From NCBI GenBank assembly GCA_028691385.1, contig JAQUZL010000001.1:1-50120 (forward strand): 50,120 nucleotides of DNA, given 5' to 3'. The notes beneath the pieces are model-generated. The model had not been told where the DNA came from. It was given only the letters and a program-made list of their open reading frames with translations, and ran no database searches. The first letter of the stretch is position 1. Each line of letters opens with the position of its first letter. Position numbers and translations under genes: made by a program. Below are positions 1-7,854 of the stretch, in pieces. This stretch comes from Oscillospiraceae bacterium. GTDB taxonomy: Bacteria; Bacillota; Clostridia; Oscillospirales; Oscillospiraceae.

Positions 1-10
1 AGGGATGAAT

Positions 11-853
11 ATGAAAGAGATTGACTTTGAAACCATCGCCCGGACGGTGCGCGATCTGTGCATCGAGGCGGCGTGCGTGCTGCCCGAGGAGCTGCAAACG
101 CGCATCCGTCAGTGCGCAGCCGAGGAGAAAAGCCCTGTGGGGCAGGGCATTTTCGGCGACCTGATCGACAATTTCACACTGGCGCAGGAAAAGATGCTGC
201 CCATCTGTCAGGACACCGGCATGGCGGTGGTGTTTGTGGCGCTGGGGCAGGAGGTGCACATCACCGGCGGCCTGCTGCGCGACGCCATCGACGAGGGTGT
301 CCGCCGCGGCTATCGGGATGGATTTTTGCGTAAAAGCGTGGTGCGCGATCCGCTGCGCCGGGTCAACACCGACGATAATACCCCGGCGGTGGTGCATCTG
401 GAGCTGGTCGCGGGCGATGAAATGACCATCACCGTTGCGCCCAAGGGCTTCGGAAGCGAAAACATGAGCGGCATGAAGCTGTTCACCCCTGCGGCCACCC
501 GCGCGGACATTGAGGACTTTATCGCTGCGGTGGCCGCGAAGGCCGGCTCGAATCCCTGCCCGCCGATGGTGCTGGGCGTGGGACTTGGCGGCACGGTGGA
601 GCAGTGCGCGCTTTTGGCCAAAACCGCGCTGCTGGAGGATCCCACAGAAAGCAACCCCGACCCCTATTATGCGGACATGGAGCGCTGCGCGCTGGAGAAA
701 ATCAACCGCCTCGGCATCGGCCCGCAGGGACTTGGCGGCACAGTGACCGCGCTGTCGGTGCGCATCTGCACCGCGCCCACCCATATTGCCGGATTGCCGT
801 GCGTGGTGAACATGGGTTGCCATGTGACGCGCCACGCCAGTGCAAAACTCTAA
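11..853 (+). CDS. Class I fumarate hydratase / L-tartrate dehydratase, alpha subunit
   Basis: Oxygen-sensitive [4Fe-4S] hydro-lyase alpha chain (FumA N-terminal / TtdA family) that adds or removes water at C4 dicarboxylates such as fumarate/malate. About 280 residues is the usual length of the separate alpha subunit. Visible hallmarks are the cluster-region cysteine in ICQDTGMAV, the glycine-rich VLGVGLGGTVEQC block and the C-terminal PQGLGGTVTAL stretch. An ATG at 5 is also in frame, but the AGGG at 1-4 is correctly spaced only for the ATG at 11. The beta subunit that normally partners it is not downstream; the next gene is rimP behind its own promoter. The partner may lie upstream of the window. 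Fumarase versus tartrate dehydratase cannot be decided from this chain alone. Confidence 0.9.
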   Translation: MKEIDFETIARTVRDLCIEAACVLPEELQTRIRQCAAEEKSPVGQGIFGDLIDNFTLAQEKMLPICQDTGMAVVFVALGQEVHITGGLLRDAIDEGVRRGYRDGFLRKSVVRDPLRRVNTDDNTPAVVHLELVAGDEMTITVAPKGFGSENMSGMKLFTPAATRADIEDFIAAVAAKAGSNPCPPMVLGVGLGGTVEQCALLAKTALLEDPTESNPDPYYADMERCALEKINRLGIGPQGLGGTVTALSVRICTAPTHIAGLPCVVNMGCHVTRHASAKL

Positions 854-892
854 AAAACCTTGCAATTTCAAGAAAAAACAGCCCTTACGTGC

Positions 893-921
893 TTGCTATT
901 TCTATTTTAATATGGTATAAT
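893..921 (+). promoter_or_regulatory. Sigma-A promoter of the rimP-nusA-infB operon
   Basis: A -35 TTGCTA (893-898) and a consensus -10 TATAAT (916-921) are separated by 17 bp. TGG directly before the -10 gives it extended -10 character. It lies about 95 bp upstream of rimP and downstream of the fumarase stop, so it fits as the operon promoter. Confidence 0.75.
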
Positions 922-950
922 GCAAGCAGTAATAGAGTATACTTGACAGA

Positions 951-981
951 AGAGAGGGGATATTCCCCTCTCTTTCTTGTT
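951..981 (+). terminator. Leader hairpin with interrupted U-tract before rimP (candidate attenuator)
   Basis: A perfect 10-bp stem, AGAGAGGGGA/TCCCCTCTCT, with a TAT loop is followed by TTCTTGTTG. It lies between the promoter and rimP, so the whole operon would be read only if it is passed. The broken U-tract makes it look like a weak, factor-dependent terminator. It could alternatively be a stabilising 5' hairpin. Confidence 0.6.
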
Positions 982-1017
982 GACCGGACACCTTTTCATC
1001 AGGGGAAAGGAGAAATT

Positions 1018-1470
1018 ATGAAGGTAACGGAACGTGTTTGGGCGTTTGCACAACCGGTCGTGGAGTCGTTTGGCTGCACGCTTTGGGATGTGGAATATGT
1101 CCGCGAGGGCGGCGATCGCATTTTGCGGATTGTCATTGATAAGCAGGGGGGCGTGGACATCAGCGATTGCGAGGCTGTGTCCCGGACGCTTGACCCGATT
1201 CTGGATCAGGAGGACCCGATTCAGGAGAGCTACCAGTTTGAGGTCAGCTCCGCCGGCTGCGAGCGGGTGCTGAAGCGCGCATCGGATTTCGAAACGTTTT
1301 ACGGCAGCCCCATTCTCATCAAGCTCTATCAGCCGCGCGCGGGCGCGAAGGAATATGTCGGCACGCTGGTGGGCTATGACGACGGCCGTGTCACAGCGGA
1401 CTGCGGCGGCAAAACGGAAGTGTTTGAAAAAAGCGAGGTTGCACTGGTGCGCCTTCGCGTCGAATTTTAA
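1018..1470 (+). CDS. rimP: Ribosome maturation factor RimP
   Basis: RimP (YlxS/YhbC) assists late 30S subunit assembly in the cytoplasm. The product is 150 residues, the family's usual size. It has the N-terminal alpha/beta domain with LWDVEYVREGGDRILRIVID and the FEVSSAGCERVLK strand region (family FEVSSPGLERPL), then the C-terminal SH3-like barrel. The ATG at 1018 follows a good AGGGGAAAGGAG ribosome-binding site. It is the first gene of the nusA-infB operon and lies 34 bp before nusA, the conserved arrangement in Firmicutes. The longer open frame running upstream from 604 overlaps the fumarase gene in another frame and is not used. Confidence 0.95.
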   Translation: MKVTERVWAFAQPVVESFGCTLWDVEYVREGGDRILRIVIDKQGGVDISDCEAVSRTLDPILDQEDPIQESYQFEVSSAGCERVLKRASDFETFYGSPILIKLYQPRAGAKEYVGTLVGYDDGRVTADCGGKTEVFEKSEVALVRLRVEF

Positions 1471-1504
1471 TCCAAACCGATATAGGAAGGAATGAGCGAA
1501 AAAA

Positions 1505-2608
1505 ATGAACTCTGAGATTTTTGCAGCGCTCGCCCAGCTCGAGAAGGAGCGCGGCATTCCGAAGGACTATATGGTCGACAAGATCACGCAGGCGCTGGTC
1601 GCAGCGTACAAGAAGGATCGCGACGGCTATGTAGACAATGTGTCTGTGCAGCTGGATGAAAATGACATGCACATGTATGCCCAGAAGGAAGTCGTGGACG
1701 AGGTGTTTTCCGAAGCCAGCGAGATCGCCATCGAGCAGGCGCAGCGGATTGACCCCCATGTGCAGCTGGGCGATTTGGTCAACGTGGAGATTGCAACCAA
1801 GGAATTTGGCCGTATCGCCGCGCAGACCGCCAAGCAGGTCATCATTCAGGGCATTCGGGAGGCCGAGCGCGGCATGGTGTTTGACAGCTTCTCGTCCAAA
1901 GAGCACGAGATTCTGACCGGCACCGTCATGCGCATCGAGCCGCGCACCGGCGACATGACCGTGCGCATCGGCACCAGCGCTGACCGCACCGACGCCTATC
2001 TCGCCGCCGGCGAGCAGGTCAAGGGCGAGGTGCTCCATGAGAACGACAAGGTGCGCGTCTACGTGGTGGAGGTTCGCCGTTCCAGCCGCGGCCCGCAGGT
2101 CATTGTGTCCCGGACGCATCCGGGCCTGGTCAAGCGGCTGTTTGAGCTGGAAGTGCCGGAAATCGCCAACGGACTGGTGGAAATCAAATCCATCGCCCGA
2201 GAGGCCGGCTCCCGCACCAAGCTTGCCGTCTGGTCGTCTGACGCCAACATCGACCCGGTCGGCGCATGCGTCGGCACCCGCGGCGCGCGCGTTGCCGCCG
2301 TGGTGGATGAGCTGGGCGGCGAGAAGATGGACATTGCCACCTGGTCGGAGGATCCGGCGGCCTTTGTTGCAGCCGCGCTCAGCCCGGCGGACGTCATCGA
2401 CGTGCGCGTGCTGCCCGGCGTGAAGAGCTGCCGCGTGGTTGTCCCGGACGATCAGCTCTCGCTTGCCATCGGCAAAGAGGGGCAGAATGCCCGTCTGGCC
2501 GCCCGCCTGACCGGCTATAAGATCGACATCAAGCCGCAGTCCGGCGCCGAGAGCGAGGACGCGGCCGAAGAAGCGGAAGATTCGCTCATCAGCCCGGACG
2601 AGGAATAA
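1505..2608 (+). CDS. nusA: Transcription termination/antitermination protein NusA
   Basis: NusA binds RNA polymerase and nascent RNA, promoting pausing and intrinsic termination. The 367 residues match the short Firmicutes form, which lacks the C-terminal repeats of the E. coli protein. Order seen: N-terminal RNAP-binding domain (1 to about 125, beginning MNSEIFAALAQLEKERGI), an S1 domain around 135-200 (EILTGTVMRIE...), then two KH domains. These include IDPVGACVGTRGARV (KH1 GxxG) and LSLAIGKEGQNARLAARLTG (KH2). The tail is acidic (EDAAEEAEDS). A promoter-proximal hairpin upstream of rimP is a plausible site of NusA autoregulation. Confidence 0.97.
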   Translation: MNSEIFAALAQLEKERGIPKDYMVDKITQALVAAYKKDRDGYVDNVSVQLDENDMHMYAQKEVVDEVFSEASEIAIEQAQRIDPHVQLGDLVNVEIATKEFGRIAAQTAKQVIIQGIREAERGMVFDSFSSKEHEILTGTVMRIEPRTGDMTVRIGTSADRTDAYLAAGEQVKGEVLHENDKVRVYVVEVRRSSRGPQVIVSRTHPGLVKRLFELEVPEIANGLVEIKSIAREAGSRTKLAVWSSDANIDPVGACVGTRGARVAAVVDELGGEKMDIATWSEDPAAFVAAALSPADVIDVRVLPGVKSCRVVVPDDQLSLAIGKEGQNARLAARLTGYKIDIKPQSGAESEDAAEEAEDSLISPDEE

Positions 2609-2614
2609 ATCGCC

Positions 2615-2893
2615 ATGCAGAAGAAAATTCCGATGCGGCAGTGTCTTGGCTGCCGCGAAATGAAGCCGAAAAAAGAGCTGGTACGCATTGTGAAGTCGCC
2701 GGAGGGAATCATATCTCTGGACTTCCGCGGCAAAGCGCCCGGTCGCGGCGCCTATGTGTGCCAGAGCGCGGAATGCCTGAAAAAGGCGATGAAATCCAAA
2801 GCGCTGGAGCGCGGCTTCGAAACCCAGATTCCGCAGGCGGTTTATGACGGCCTGCTTGCAACCATAGAGGAAGGTGCCGAGGATGGCAAGTAA
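2615..2893 (+). CDS. rnpM: YlxR-family RNA-binding protein (RnpM)
   Basis: Small basic protein of the DUF448/YlxR family, always found between nusA and infB; the family member in B. subtilis binds RNase P RNA. The 92-residue product begins with the diagnostic pattern PMRQCLGCREMKPKKELVRI and carries the GRGAYVC motif in the middle. It starts 6 bp after the nusA stop and its end overlaps the start of ylxQ by 11 bp, so the two are probably translationally coupled. The modulatory role on RNase P is taken from the family, not shown here. Confidence 0.92.
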   Translation: MQKKIPMRQCLGCREMKPKKELVRIVKSPEGIISLDFRGKAPGRGAYVCQSAECLKKAMKSKALERGFETQIPQAVYDGLLATIEEGAEDGK

Positions 2894-3245
2894 CGCGTTG
2901 GGGCTGTTAGGCCTCGGAAAACGCGGCGGCAATGTGTTCGCCGGAGAAGACCCGGTGATTACCGCCTGCCGCGCAGGACGTGCAAGGCTGGTTCTTGTGG
3001 CCAGCGACGCGGGCGAGCATACCATTCGCCGCGCCGGAAACCTGTTTACAGGGCCGGTGATTCAAGTTCCGTACGACAAGGTGGCGCTGGGCGCTGCCCT
3101 CGGCATGAGAAGCTGCGCCGTGGCGGCGCTGGGCGATGCGCGCCTGGCACTGTCATTCGTTCGGAAATTGGACGGCGATTATGCATCCGCCATTGCCGTG
3201 CTGGAAAAAATCACCGCGCCGCGCCTTCCTGCCAAACAAAAATAA
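2883..3245 (+). CDS. YlxQ, L7Ae/L30e-family RNA-binding protein
   Basis: A 120-residue ribosomal protein eL8/L30e-like fold protein, thought to bind kink-turn RNA. It opens with the typical LGLLGLGKRGGNVFAGED segment and continues with the VLVASDAGE block. The ATG at 2883 is preferred over an upstream in-frame GTG at 2874 because AGAGGAAGG lies at proper distance only from the ATG. It overlaps ylxR and sits 17 bp before infB, the standard Firmicutes order. Its exact client RNA is unknown. Confidence 0.9.
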   Translation: MASNALGLLGLGKRGGNVFAGEDPVITACRAGRARLVLVASDAGEHTIRRAGNLFTGPVIQVPYDKVALGAALGMRSCAVAALGDARLALSFVRKLDGDYASAIAVLEKITAPRLPAKQK

Positions 3246-3262
3246 TTGATGGAGGTGGCCAG

Positions 3263-5653
3263 ATGAGTACACTCATTAAATATCGGATCCGTGATGTGGC
3301 CAAGGACTTCGGATTTCAGGTAAAAGAAGTCATGGAGATCGCAGATCAGTATTTGGACGAAAAGCCGAAAAATAATATGCAGGTGCTGGAGGAGCAGGAG
3401 TTGAATTTAATGTTCGATCATATTACCCAGCATCATCAGATTGGGTCGCTGGAGGAAGTCTTTGCCGCAGTGCCGGTTCCGGCAGCCAAGGATGACCCCA
3501 GCAAGCTGGTTGTGGACGATGCCCCGGCTGCGCCGCAGCCCAGCCAGCCCACCGAAAAGCCTGCGCAGCAGGCGACCGGTGCGCCCCACGCCCCGCAGGC
3601 GACCGGCGCACCCCACGCCCAGAACAGTCAGCCTGCCAAGCCCGGCGAGCCGGAGCGTAAGCGCGAGCGCCGCGTGGTCGATACCTCGGCCGTCACCGTG
3701 AATACCGCCCGCTTTGACGACCATGTTGACAAGCTGGTTTCCGAGCGCGTGTCCGAAATTCGCGGCGGCAAGCAGCGCTTCAACGGAAAGAACGGCAGAA
3801 ATCAGCCGGCGGGCAAGAAAAAGGGCACGTTCTTCAGCGGAAAGCAGCGCAACGAGGAGCAGGAGAAGATTCGCCGTTTGCAGCTGGAAATTGCCAAAAA
3901 AGCACCGCTGGTGGTTAAGATTCCGGACGAAATCGCCGTTGGCGAGTTGGCGTCCCGGATGAAGAAAACCGGCGCGGAGGTTGTCAAGAGCCTGATGAAG
4001 ATGGGCGTTATGGCGTCGATCAGTCAGGTCATCGACTATGATACCGCCGCATTGGTGGCGCTGGAATTCAACTGCAAGGTGGAAAAGGAAGTTGTTGTCA
4101 CCATCGAAGAGCGCCTGTTCGACGATCACGAGGACACCACCGAGGAGCTGATCGAGCGCGCGCCGGTCGTGGTTGTCATGGGTCACGTTGACCACGGCAA
4201 GACCAGCCTGCTGGACTATATCCGCAACAGCCACGTGGCCTCCGGCGAAGCCGGCGGCATCACCCAGGCCATCGGCGCCTATCAGGTTAAGGTGCAGGAT
4301 CGCCTGATTACCTTCCTCGATACCCCGGGTCACGAAGCCTTTACCGCGATGCGCGCCCGCGGCGCGATGTGCACCGATATTGCCATTTTGGTGGTGGCGG
4401 CGGACGACGGCATTATGCCGCAGACCGTGGAAGCCATCAACCACGCAAAGGCTGCCAATATTCCGCTGATTGTGGCCATCAACAAGATGGATAAGCCGGG
4501 CGCAAACCCGGATCGCATCAAAACGCAGATCATGGAGTATGAGCTGGTGCCGGAGGAATTCGGCGGCGATACCATCATGTGCCCCATCTCCGCCAAGACT
4601 GGCGACGGCGTTGACAGCCTGCTGGAAATGGTGCTGCTGACGGCCGATATGCAGGAGCTGAAGGCCAATCCCGACCGCGCCGCCAAGGGCGTCGTGCTCG
4701 AGGCGCGGCTTGACAAGACCCGCGGCCCGGTGGCAACGCTTCTGGTGCAGAACGGCACCCTCAATCAGGGCGACGTCATCATTGCAGGCACCGCCGTTGG
4801 CCGCGTCCGCGTGATGAACGACGACAAGGGCAGAGCCGTCAAGTCCGCAGGCCCGTCCATGCCGGTGGAGATTACCGGTCTGAGCGAAGCGCCCGGCGCG
4901 GGCGACAGCTTCAGCGCCGTCATCGACGAGCGCATGGCACGCCAGCTGGTCGAGCAGCGCAAATCGCAGGAAAAGGACGCCGCTGCCGCTTCCGTGAATA
5001 AGATTACCCTCGACAACCTGTTCTCCCAGATGCAGGAGGGTGAGATGAAGCAGCTTTCCGTCGTAGTGAAAGCCGACGTCAAAGGCTCTGCCGAGGCGGT
5101 CAAGGTCAGCCTTGAAAAGCTCTCCAACGCTGAGGTGCGCGTGAAGGTCATCCATGCCGGCGTCGGCGCGATTACCGAGGGCGACATTCTGCTCGCTTCC
5201 ACCTCCAACGCGATTGTGGTCGGCTTCAACGTGCGCCCGCAGGCGTCTGCGGCGGCACATGCCGCGCGCGACCATGTGGATGTGCGGATGTACCGCGTCA
5301 TTTACGACGCCATCAACGAGATCGAGTCTGCCATGAAGGGCATGCTGGCGCCCACCTTCCGCGAGGAGCTGCTGGGTCATGCCGAGGTGCGCCAGACCTA
5401 CAAGGTGTCCGCCATCGGCACCATCGCCGGCTGCTATGTGCTCGACGGCAAAATCACCCGCAGCGCCAAGGTGCGCGTGCTGCGTGACGATGTGGTCATC
5501 AACGAGGGCGAGCTGGATTCGCTGCAGCGCTTCAAGGACTCCGTCAAGGAGGTCACTGCAGGCTACGAATGCGGCATGCATCTGGATAAGTTCAACGACA
5601 TCAAAGAGGGCGACATTTTCGAGTGCTTCGAGATGAAGCAGATCAAAAACTGA
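3263..5653 (+). CDS. infB: Translation initiation factor IF-2
   Basis: GTPase that delivers initiator fMet-tRNA to the 30S subunit. The 796 residues comprise an N-terminal IF2-N helix domain, a low-complexity linker, a second IF2-N subdomain near 210-270, the G domain from about 300, EF-Tu-like domain II, and the C-terminal IF2-C1/C2 domains. G motifs are intact: VVVMGHVDHGKTSLLD (G1), DTPGHEAF (G3), NKMDKP (G4) and SAKTGDG (G5). The linker contains an imperfect tandem repeat (QATGAPHAP, then QATGAPHAQ), typical of the variable N-terminal region. The start follows GGAGGTGG. It is the core gene of the operon, and rbfA follows after 30 bp. Confidence 0.98.
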   Translation: MSTLIKYRIRDVAKDFGFQVKEVMEIADQYLDEKPKNNMQVLEEQELNLMFDHITQHHQIGSLEEVFAAVPVPAAKDDPSKLVVDDAPAAPQPSQPTEKPAQQATGAPHAPQATGAPHAQNSQPAKPGEPERKRERRVVDTSAVTVNTARFDDHVDKLVSERVSEIRGGKQRFNGKNGRNQPAGKKKGTFFSGKQRNEEQEKIRRLQLEIAKKAPLVVKIPDEIAVGELASRMKKTGAEVVKSLMKMGVMASISQVIDYDTAALVALEFNCKVEKEVVVTIEERLFDDHEDTTEELIERAPVVVVMGHVDHGKTSLLDYIRNSHVASGEAGGITQAIGAYQVKVQDRLITFLDTPGHEAFTAMRARGAMCTDIAILVVAADDGIMPQTVEAINHAKAANIPLIVAINKMDKPGANPDRIKTQIMEYELVPEEFGGDTIMCPISAKTGDGVDSLLEMVLLTADMQELKANPDRAAKGVVLEARLDKTRGPVATLLVQNGTLNQGDVIIAGTAVGRVRVMNDDKGRAVKSAGPSMPVEITGLSEAPGAGDSFSAVIDERMARQLVEQRKSQEKDAAAASVNKITLDNLFSQMQEGEMKQLSVVVKADVKGSAEAVKVSLEKLSNAEVRVKVIHAGVGAITEGDILLASTSNAIVVGFNVRPQASAAAHAARDHVDVRMYRVIYDAINEIESAMKGMLAPTFREELLGHAEVRQTYKVSAIGTIAGCYVLDGKITRSAKVRVLRDDVVINEGELDSLQRFKDSVKEVTAGYECGMHLDKFNDIKEGDIFECFEMKQIKN

Positions 5654-5683
5654 TCGCCGGACTCCTGAGAGGCGGTTTTAACC

Positions 5684-6043
5684 ATGGCATCCAATCGAAT
5701 CGGAAGAATTAACGACGAAATACAGCGCGAGCTGTCTGTGCTGCTCCGCGGCCTCAAGGATCCGCGCGTGCAGGGGCTGATTTCCGTCACTGCGGTGGAA
5801 ACCACGCAGGATTTGCGCTACGCCAAGGTGTTTGTGAGCGCGCTGGATAAAACCAAAACGCAGGATATGCTCAAGGGGCTGAAATCGGCGTCCGGCTTCC
5901 TGCGCCGCGAGATCGGCAGCAAGCTGCAGCTGCGCTATACGCCGGAGCTGCTGTTTGTAGAGGATCATGCCATCGAAACCGGCACGCGGATGAACGCGCT
6001 GCTGCATTCGCTGCAGATCCCGGAGGATCACGATGAGGATTGA
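5684..6043 (+). CDS. rbfA: Ribosome-binding factor A
   Basis: RbfA is a KH-like 30S assembly and cold-adaptation factor acting on the 5' end of 16S rRNA. The 119-residue product has the expected start RIGRINDEIQRELSVLLRGLKDPRVQG and the strand-helix segments of the type II KH fold, including LRYTPELLFVED. It follows infB and its last codons overlap the start of the DHH phosphoesterase by 11 bp. The infB-rbfA-nrnA-truB order matches many Clostridia and indicates one transcription unit. Confidence 0.96.
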   Translation: MASNRIGRINDEIQRELSVLLRGLKDPRVQGLISVTAVETTQDLRYAKVFVSALDKTKTQDMLKGLKSASGFLRREIGSKLQLRYTPELLFVEDHAIETGTRMNALLHSLQIPEDHDED

Positions 6044-6986
6044 CCTGACCGCCGCAGCCGCATGGCTGCGCGAACACGACAATTTTGTCATTCTGACCCA
6101 TCGCCGTCCCGACGGCGATGCGGTCGGCTCCGCCGGGGCGCTCTGCATGGGGCTGCGGCAGCTGGGCAAGCGCGCGGTGGTGCTGGAAAATCCCCAGTTC
6201 ACCCCGCTCTACCGGCCGTACCTGCGGGACTGTGTGGGCGCGATGCCGGAAAATCCCACCATTGTGTCCGTGGACATGGCAACGGAAAACCTGCTGCTGC
6301 TGACACACGAGCCGGTGGCCGGAAAGACCCAGCTCGCCATCGACCACCATGAGTCCAACGATGACTATGCCGCGCTCACGGCGGTGCGGGCGGATTATGC
6401 CGCCTGCGGCGAGGCCATCTATGAGATTTTGCGGATGCTGGGCGTCACCATCGACGCTGCCATCGGCGAGGCGCTCTATGTGGCCATCTCCACCGATACC
6501 GGCTGCTTCCGCTATGCCAACACCAGCGCCCACACCTTCACCATCGCTGCGGCGCTCAAAACACTGGGTGTGGAGCAGTACAAAATCAACAAGCTGCTCT
6601 TTGCCACCAAAACGCTGGCAAGAATGCGCCTGGAAGCGCGGCTCACCGAAACCATTGAGTTTTACGCGGGCGGCCTGATCGGGCTTTGCACCATGCCGCA
6701 GGCCATGATGGATGAGTTGGGCGTGAGCGAGGACGACGCGGACGGCGTGTCCGGCTTTGCCCGGAGCGTGCAGGGCGTGCAGATCGGCGTCATGATCCGC
6801 GAGGTGGAGCAGGGCGCGGGTAAGATTTCCCTGCGCACCGGTGATTCGTTCAACGCGTCGGAGCTTTGCCGCACCTTGGGCGGCGGCGGCCATCGCGCGG
6901 CGGCCGGCGCGACAGTGCCGGGCGGCATCGACGCGGCCAAGCAGGCGGTGCTTGCCGCCATTGCCGCAGCCGGGGTAACGCTGTGA
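6033..6986 (+). CDS. nrnA: DHH/DHHA1 phosphoesterase, NrnA-like oligoribonuclease
   Basis: Bifunctional oligoribonuclease / 3'-phosphoadenosine-5'-phosphate phosphatase family. At 317 residues it is full length. The N-terminal DHH domain shows HRRPDGDAVGS (metal ligands), the VDMAT aspartate and the IDHHESND DHH signature. The C-terminal DHHA1 domain ends in the substrate-binding GGGGHRAAAG glycine block. It overlaps rbfA upstream and its TGA overlaps the ATG of truB (ATGA-type junction), so translation is probably coupled. Family members degrade nano-RNA or cleave pApA/pGpG. The latter is relevant because a c-di-GMP phosphodiesterase is encoded elsewhere in the window. Substrate preference cannot be told from sequence. 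Confidence 0.92.
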   Translation: MRIDLTAAAAWLREHDNFVILTHRRPDGDAVGSAGALCMGLRQLGKRAVVLENPQFTPLYRPYLRDCVGAMPENPTIVSVDMATENLLLLTHEPVAGKTQLAIDHHESNDDYAALTAVRADYAACGEAIYEILRMLGVTIDAAIGEALYVAISTDTGCFRYANTSAHTFTIAAALKTLGVEQYKINKLLFATKTLARMRLEARLTETIEFYAGGLIGLCTMPQAMMDELGVSEDDADGVSGFARSVQGVQIGVMIREVEQGAGKISLRTGDSFNASELCRTLGGGGHRAAAGATVPGGIDAAKQAVLAAIAAAGVTL

Positions 6987-7852
6987 TGACGAGCGGCATT
7001 ATTATTTTGGACAAGCCCGCAGGCTGGACCAGCTTCGACGCGGTGCATAAGCTGCGCAATTTGCTCCATGCCCGCCGTGTGGGACACGGCGGCACGCTGG
7101 ACCCCATGGCCACCGGCGTTTTGCCGGTGTTTGTGGGACGCGCCACGCGCGCGGTGGAGCTGTTCGAGGCGGCGGACAAAACCTATCTTGCCGGGCTGCA
7201 GCTTGGCGTCATCACCGATACGGAGGATACCACGGGTACGGTGCTGGAGCGGCGGCCGGTGGCGGTGACCGAAGCGCAGCTGCGCGCGGCCGTTGCAGCG
7301 CTCATCGGCGCGCAGGAGCAGGTGCCGCCGATGTATTCCGCCATCAAGGTGGACGGCAAGCGGCTGTACGCGCTGGCGCGCAAAGGCAAAGAGGTGGCGC
7401 GCAAGCCCCGCCCCATCACGGTTTATGAGGCGGAGCTGCTGTCTTTTTCCGGCGATACGGCGCAGTTTCGCGTGCGGTGCTCCAAGGGTACCTATATTCG
7501 GTCGCTGTGCCGGGATTTGGGCGAGCGGCTTGGCTGCGGCGGGTGCATGTGCGCGCTGCGGCGCACGCAGGCCGGCGTCTATACCGCGCACGACGCAGTC
7601 AGCCTTGACACGGTCGCGGCGGCGGACGACCCATGGTCGCTGCTGCGCCCGGTGGACAGCATGTTTGCGGATTTGCCCGCCTATACGGCGAGTGCCGCGC
7701 AGACCATAAAAATTCGGAACGGCGTTGCCGTTCCGGGCGATTTTCCAGAGGGACGCTGTCGGGTCTATGACCCGGATGGCGCGTTTTTGATGCTGGGCGA
7801 ACAGAAAGACGGAACGCTTGGCACGATTAAGAGCTTTTTCGAGGTGATTTAA
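6986..7852 (+). CDS. truB: tRNA pseudouridine(55) synthase
   Basis: TruB isomerises U55 in the T-loop of tRNAs. The ATG at 6986 overlaps the nrnA stop; the longer frame from 6866 is a shadow. The 288-residue product starts SGIIILDKPAGWTSFDAV and has the catalytic motif GGTLDPMATGVL with the nucleophilic Asp near residue 39. Further signatures are YSAIKVDGKRLYALARKG and RVRCSKGTYIRSL. The C-terminal part is short, as in the TruB_C forms of Firmicutes. ribF follows after 2 bp, a very common pair. Confidence 0.97.
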   Translation: MTSGIIILDKPAGWTSFDAVHKLRNLLHARRVGHGGTLDPMATGVLPVFVGRATRAVELFEAADKTYLAGLQLGVITDTEDTTGTVLERRPVAVTEAQLRAAVAALIGAQEQVPPMYSAIKVDGKRLYALARKGKEVARKPRPITVYEAELLSFSGDTAQFRVRCSKGTYIRSLCRDLGERLGCGGCMCALRRTQAGVYTAHDAVSLDTVAAADDPWSLLRPVDSMFADLPAYTASAAQTIKIRNGVAVPGDFPEGRCRVYDPDGAFLMLGEQKDGTLGTIKSFFEVI

Positions 7853-7854
7853 GG

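Noticed and set aside
3407..5581. 724-codon minus-strand open frame opposite infB (and similar long frames opposite the NuoF-like, NfnB-like, pnp and c-di-GMP genes)
   Set aside because: These are antisense shadows of high-GC coding sequence: composition is His/Ala/Gly-rich, no family motifs are present, and the plus-strand proteins are unambiguous.
7818..7835. TTGGCACG in truB as a sigma-54 promoter
   Set aside because: The -12 GC is missing at the required spacing and the site is inside a coding region ahead of ribF.
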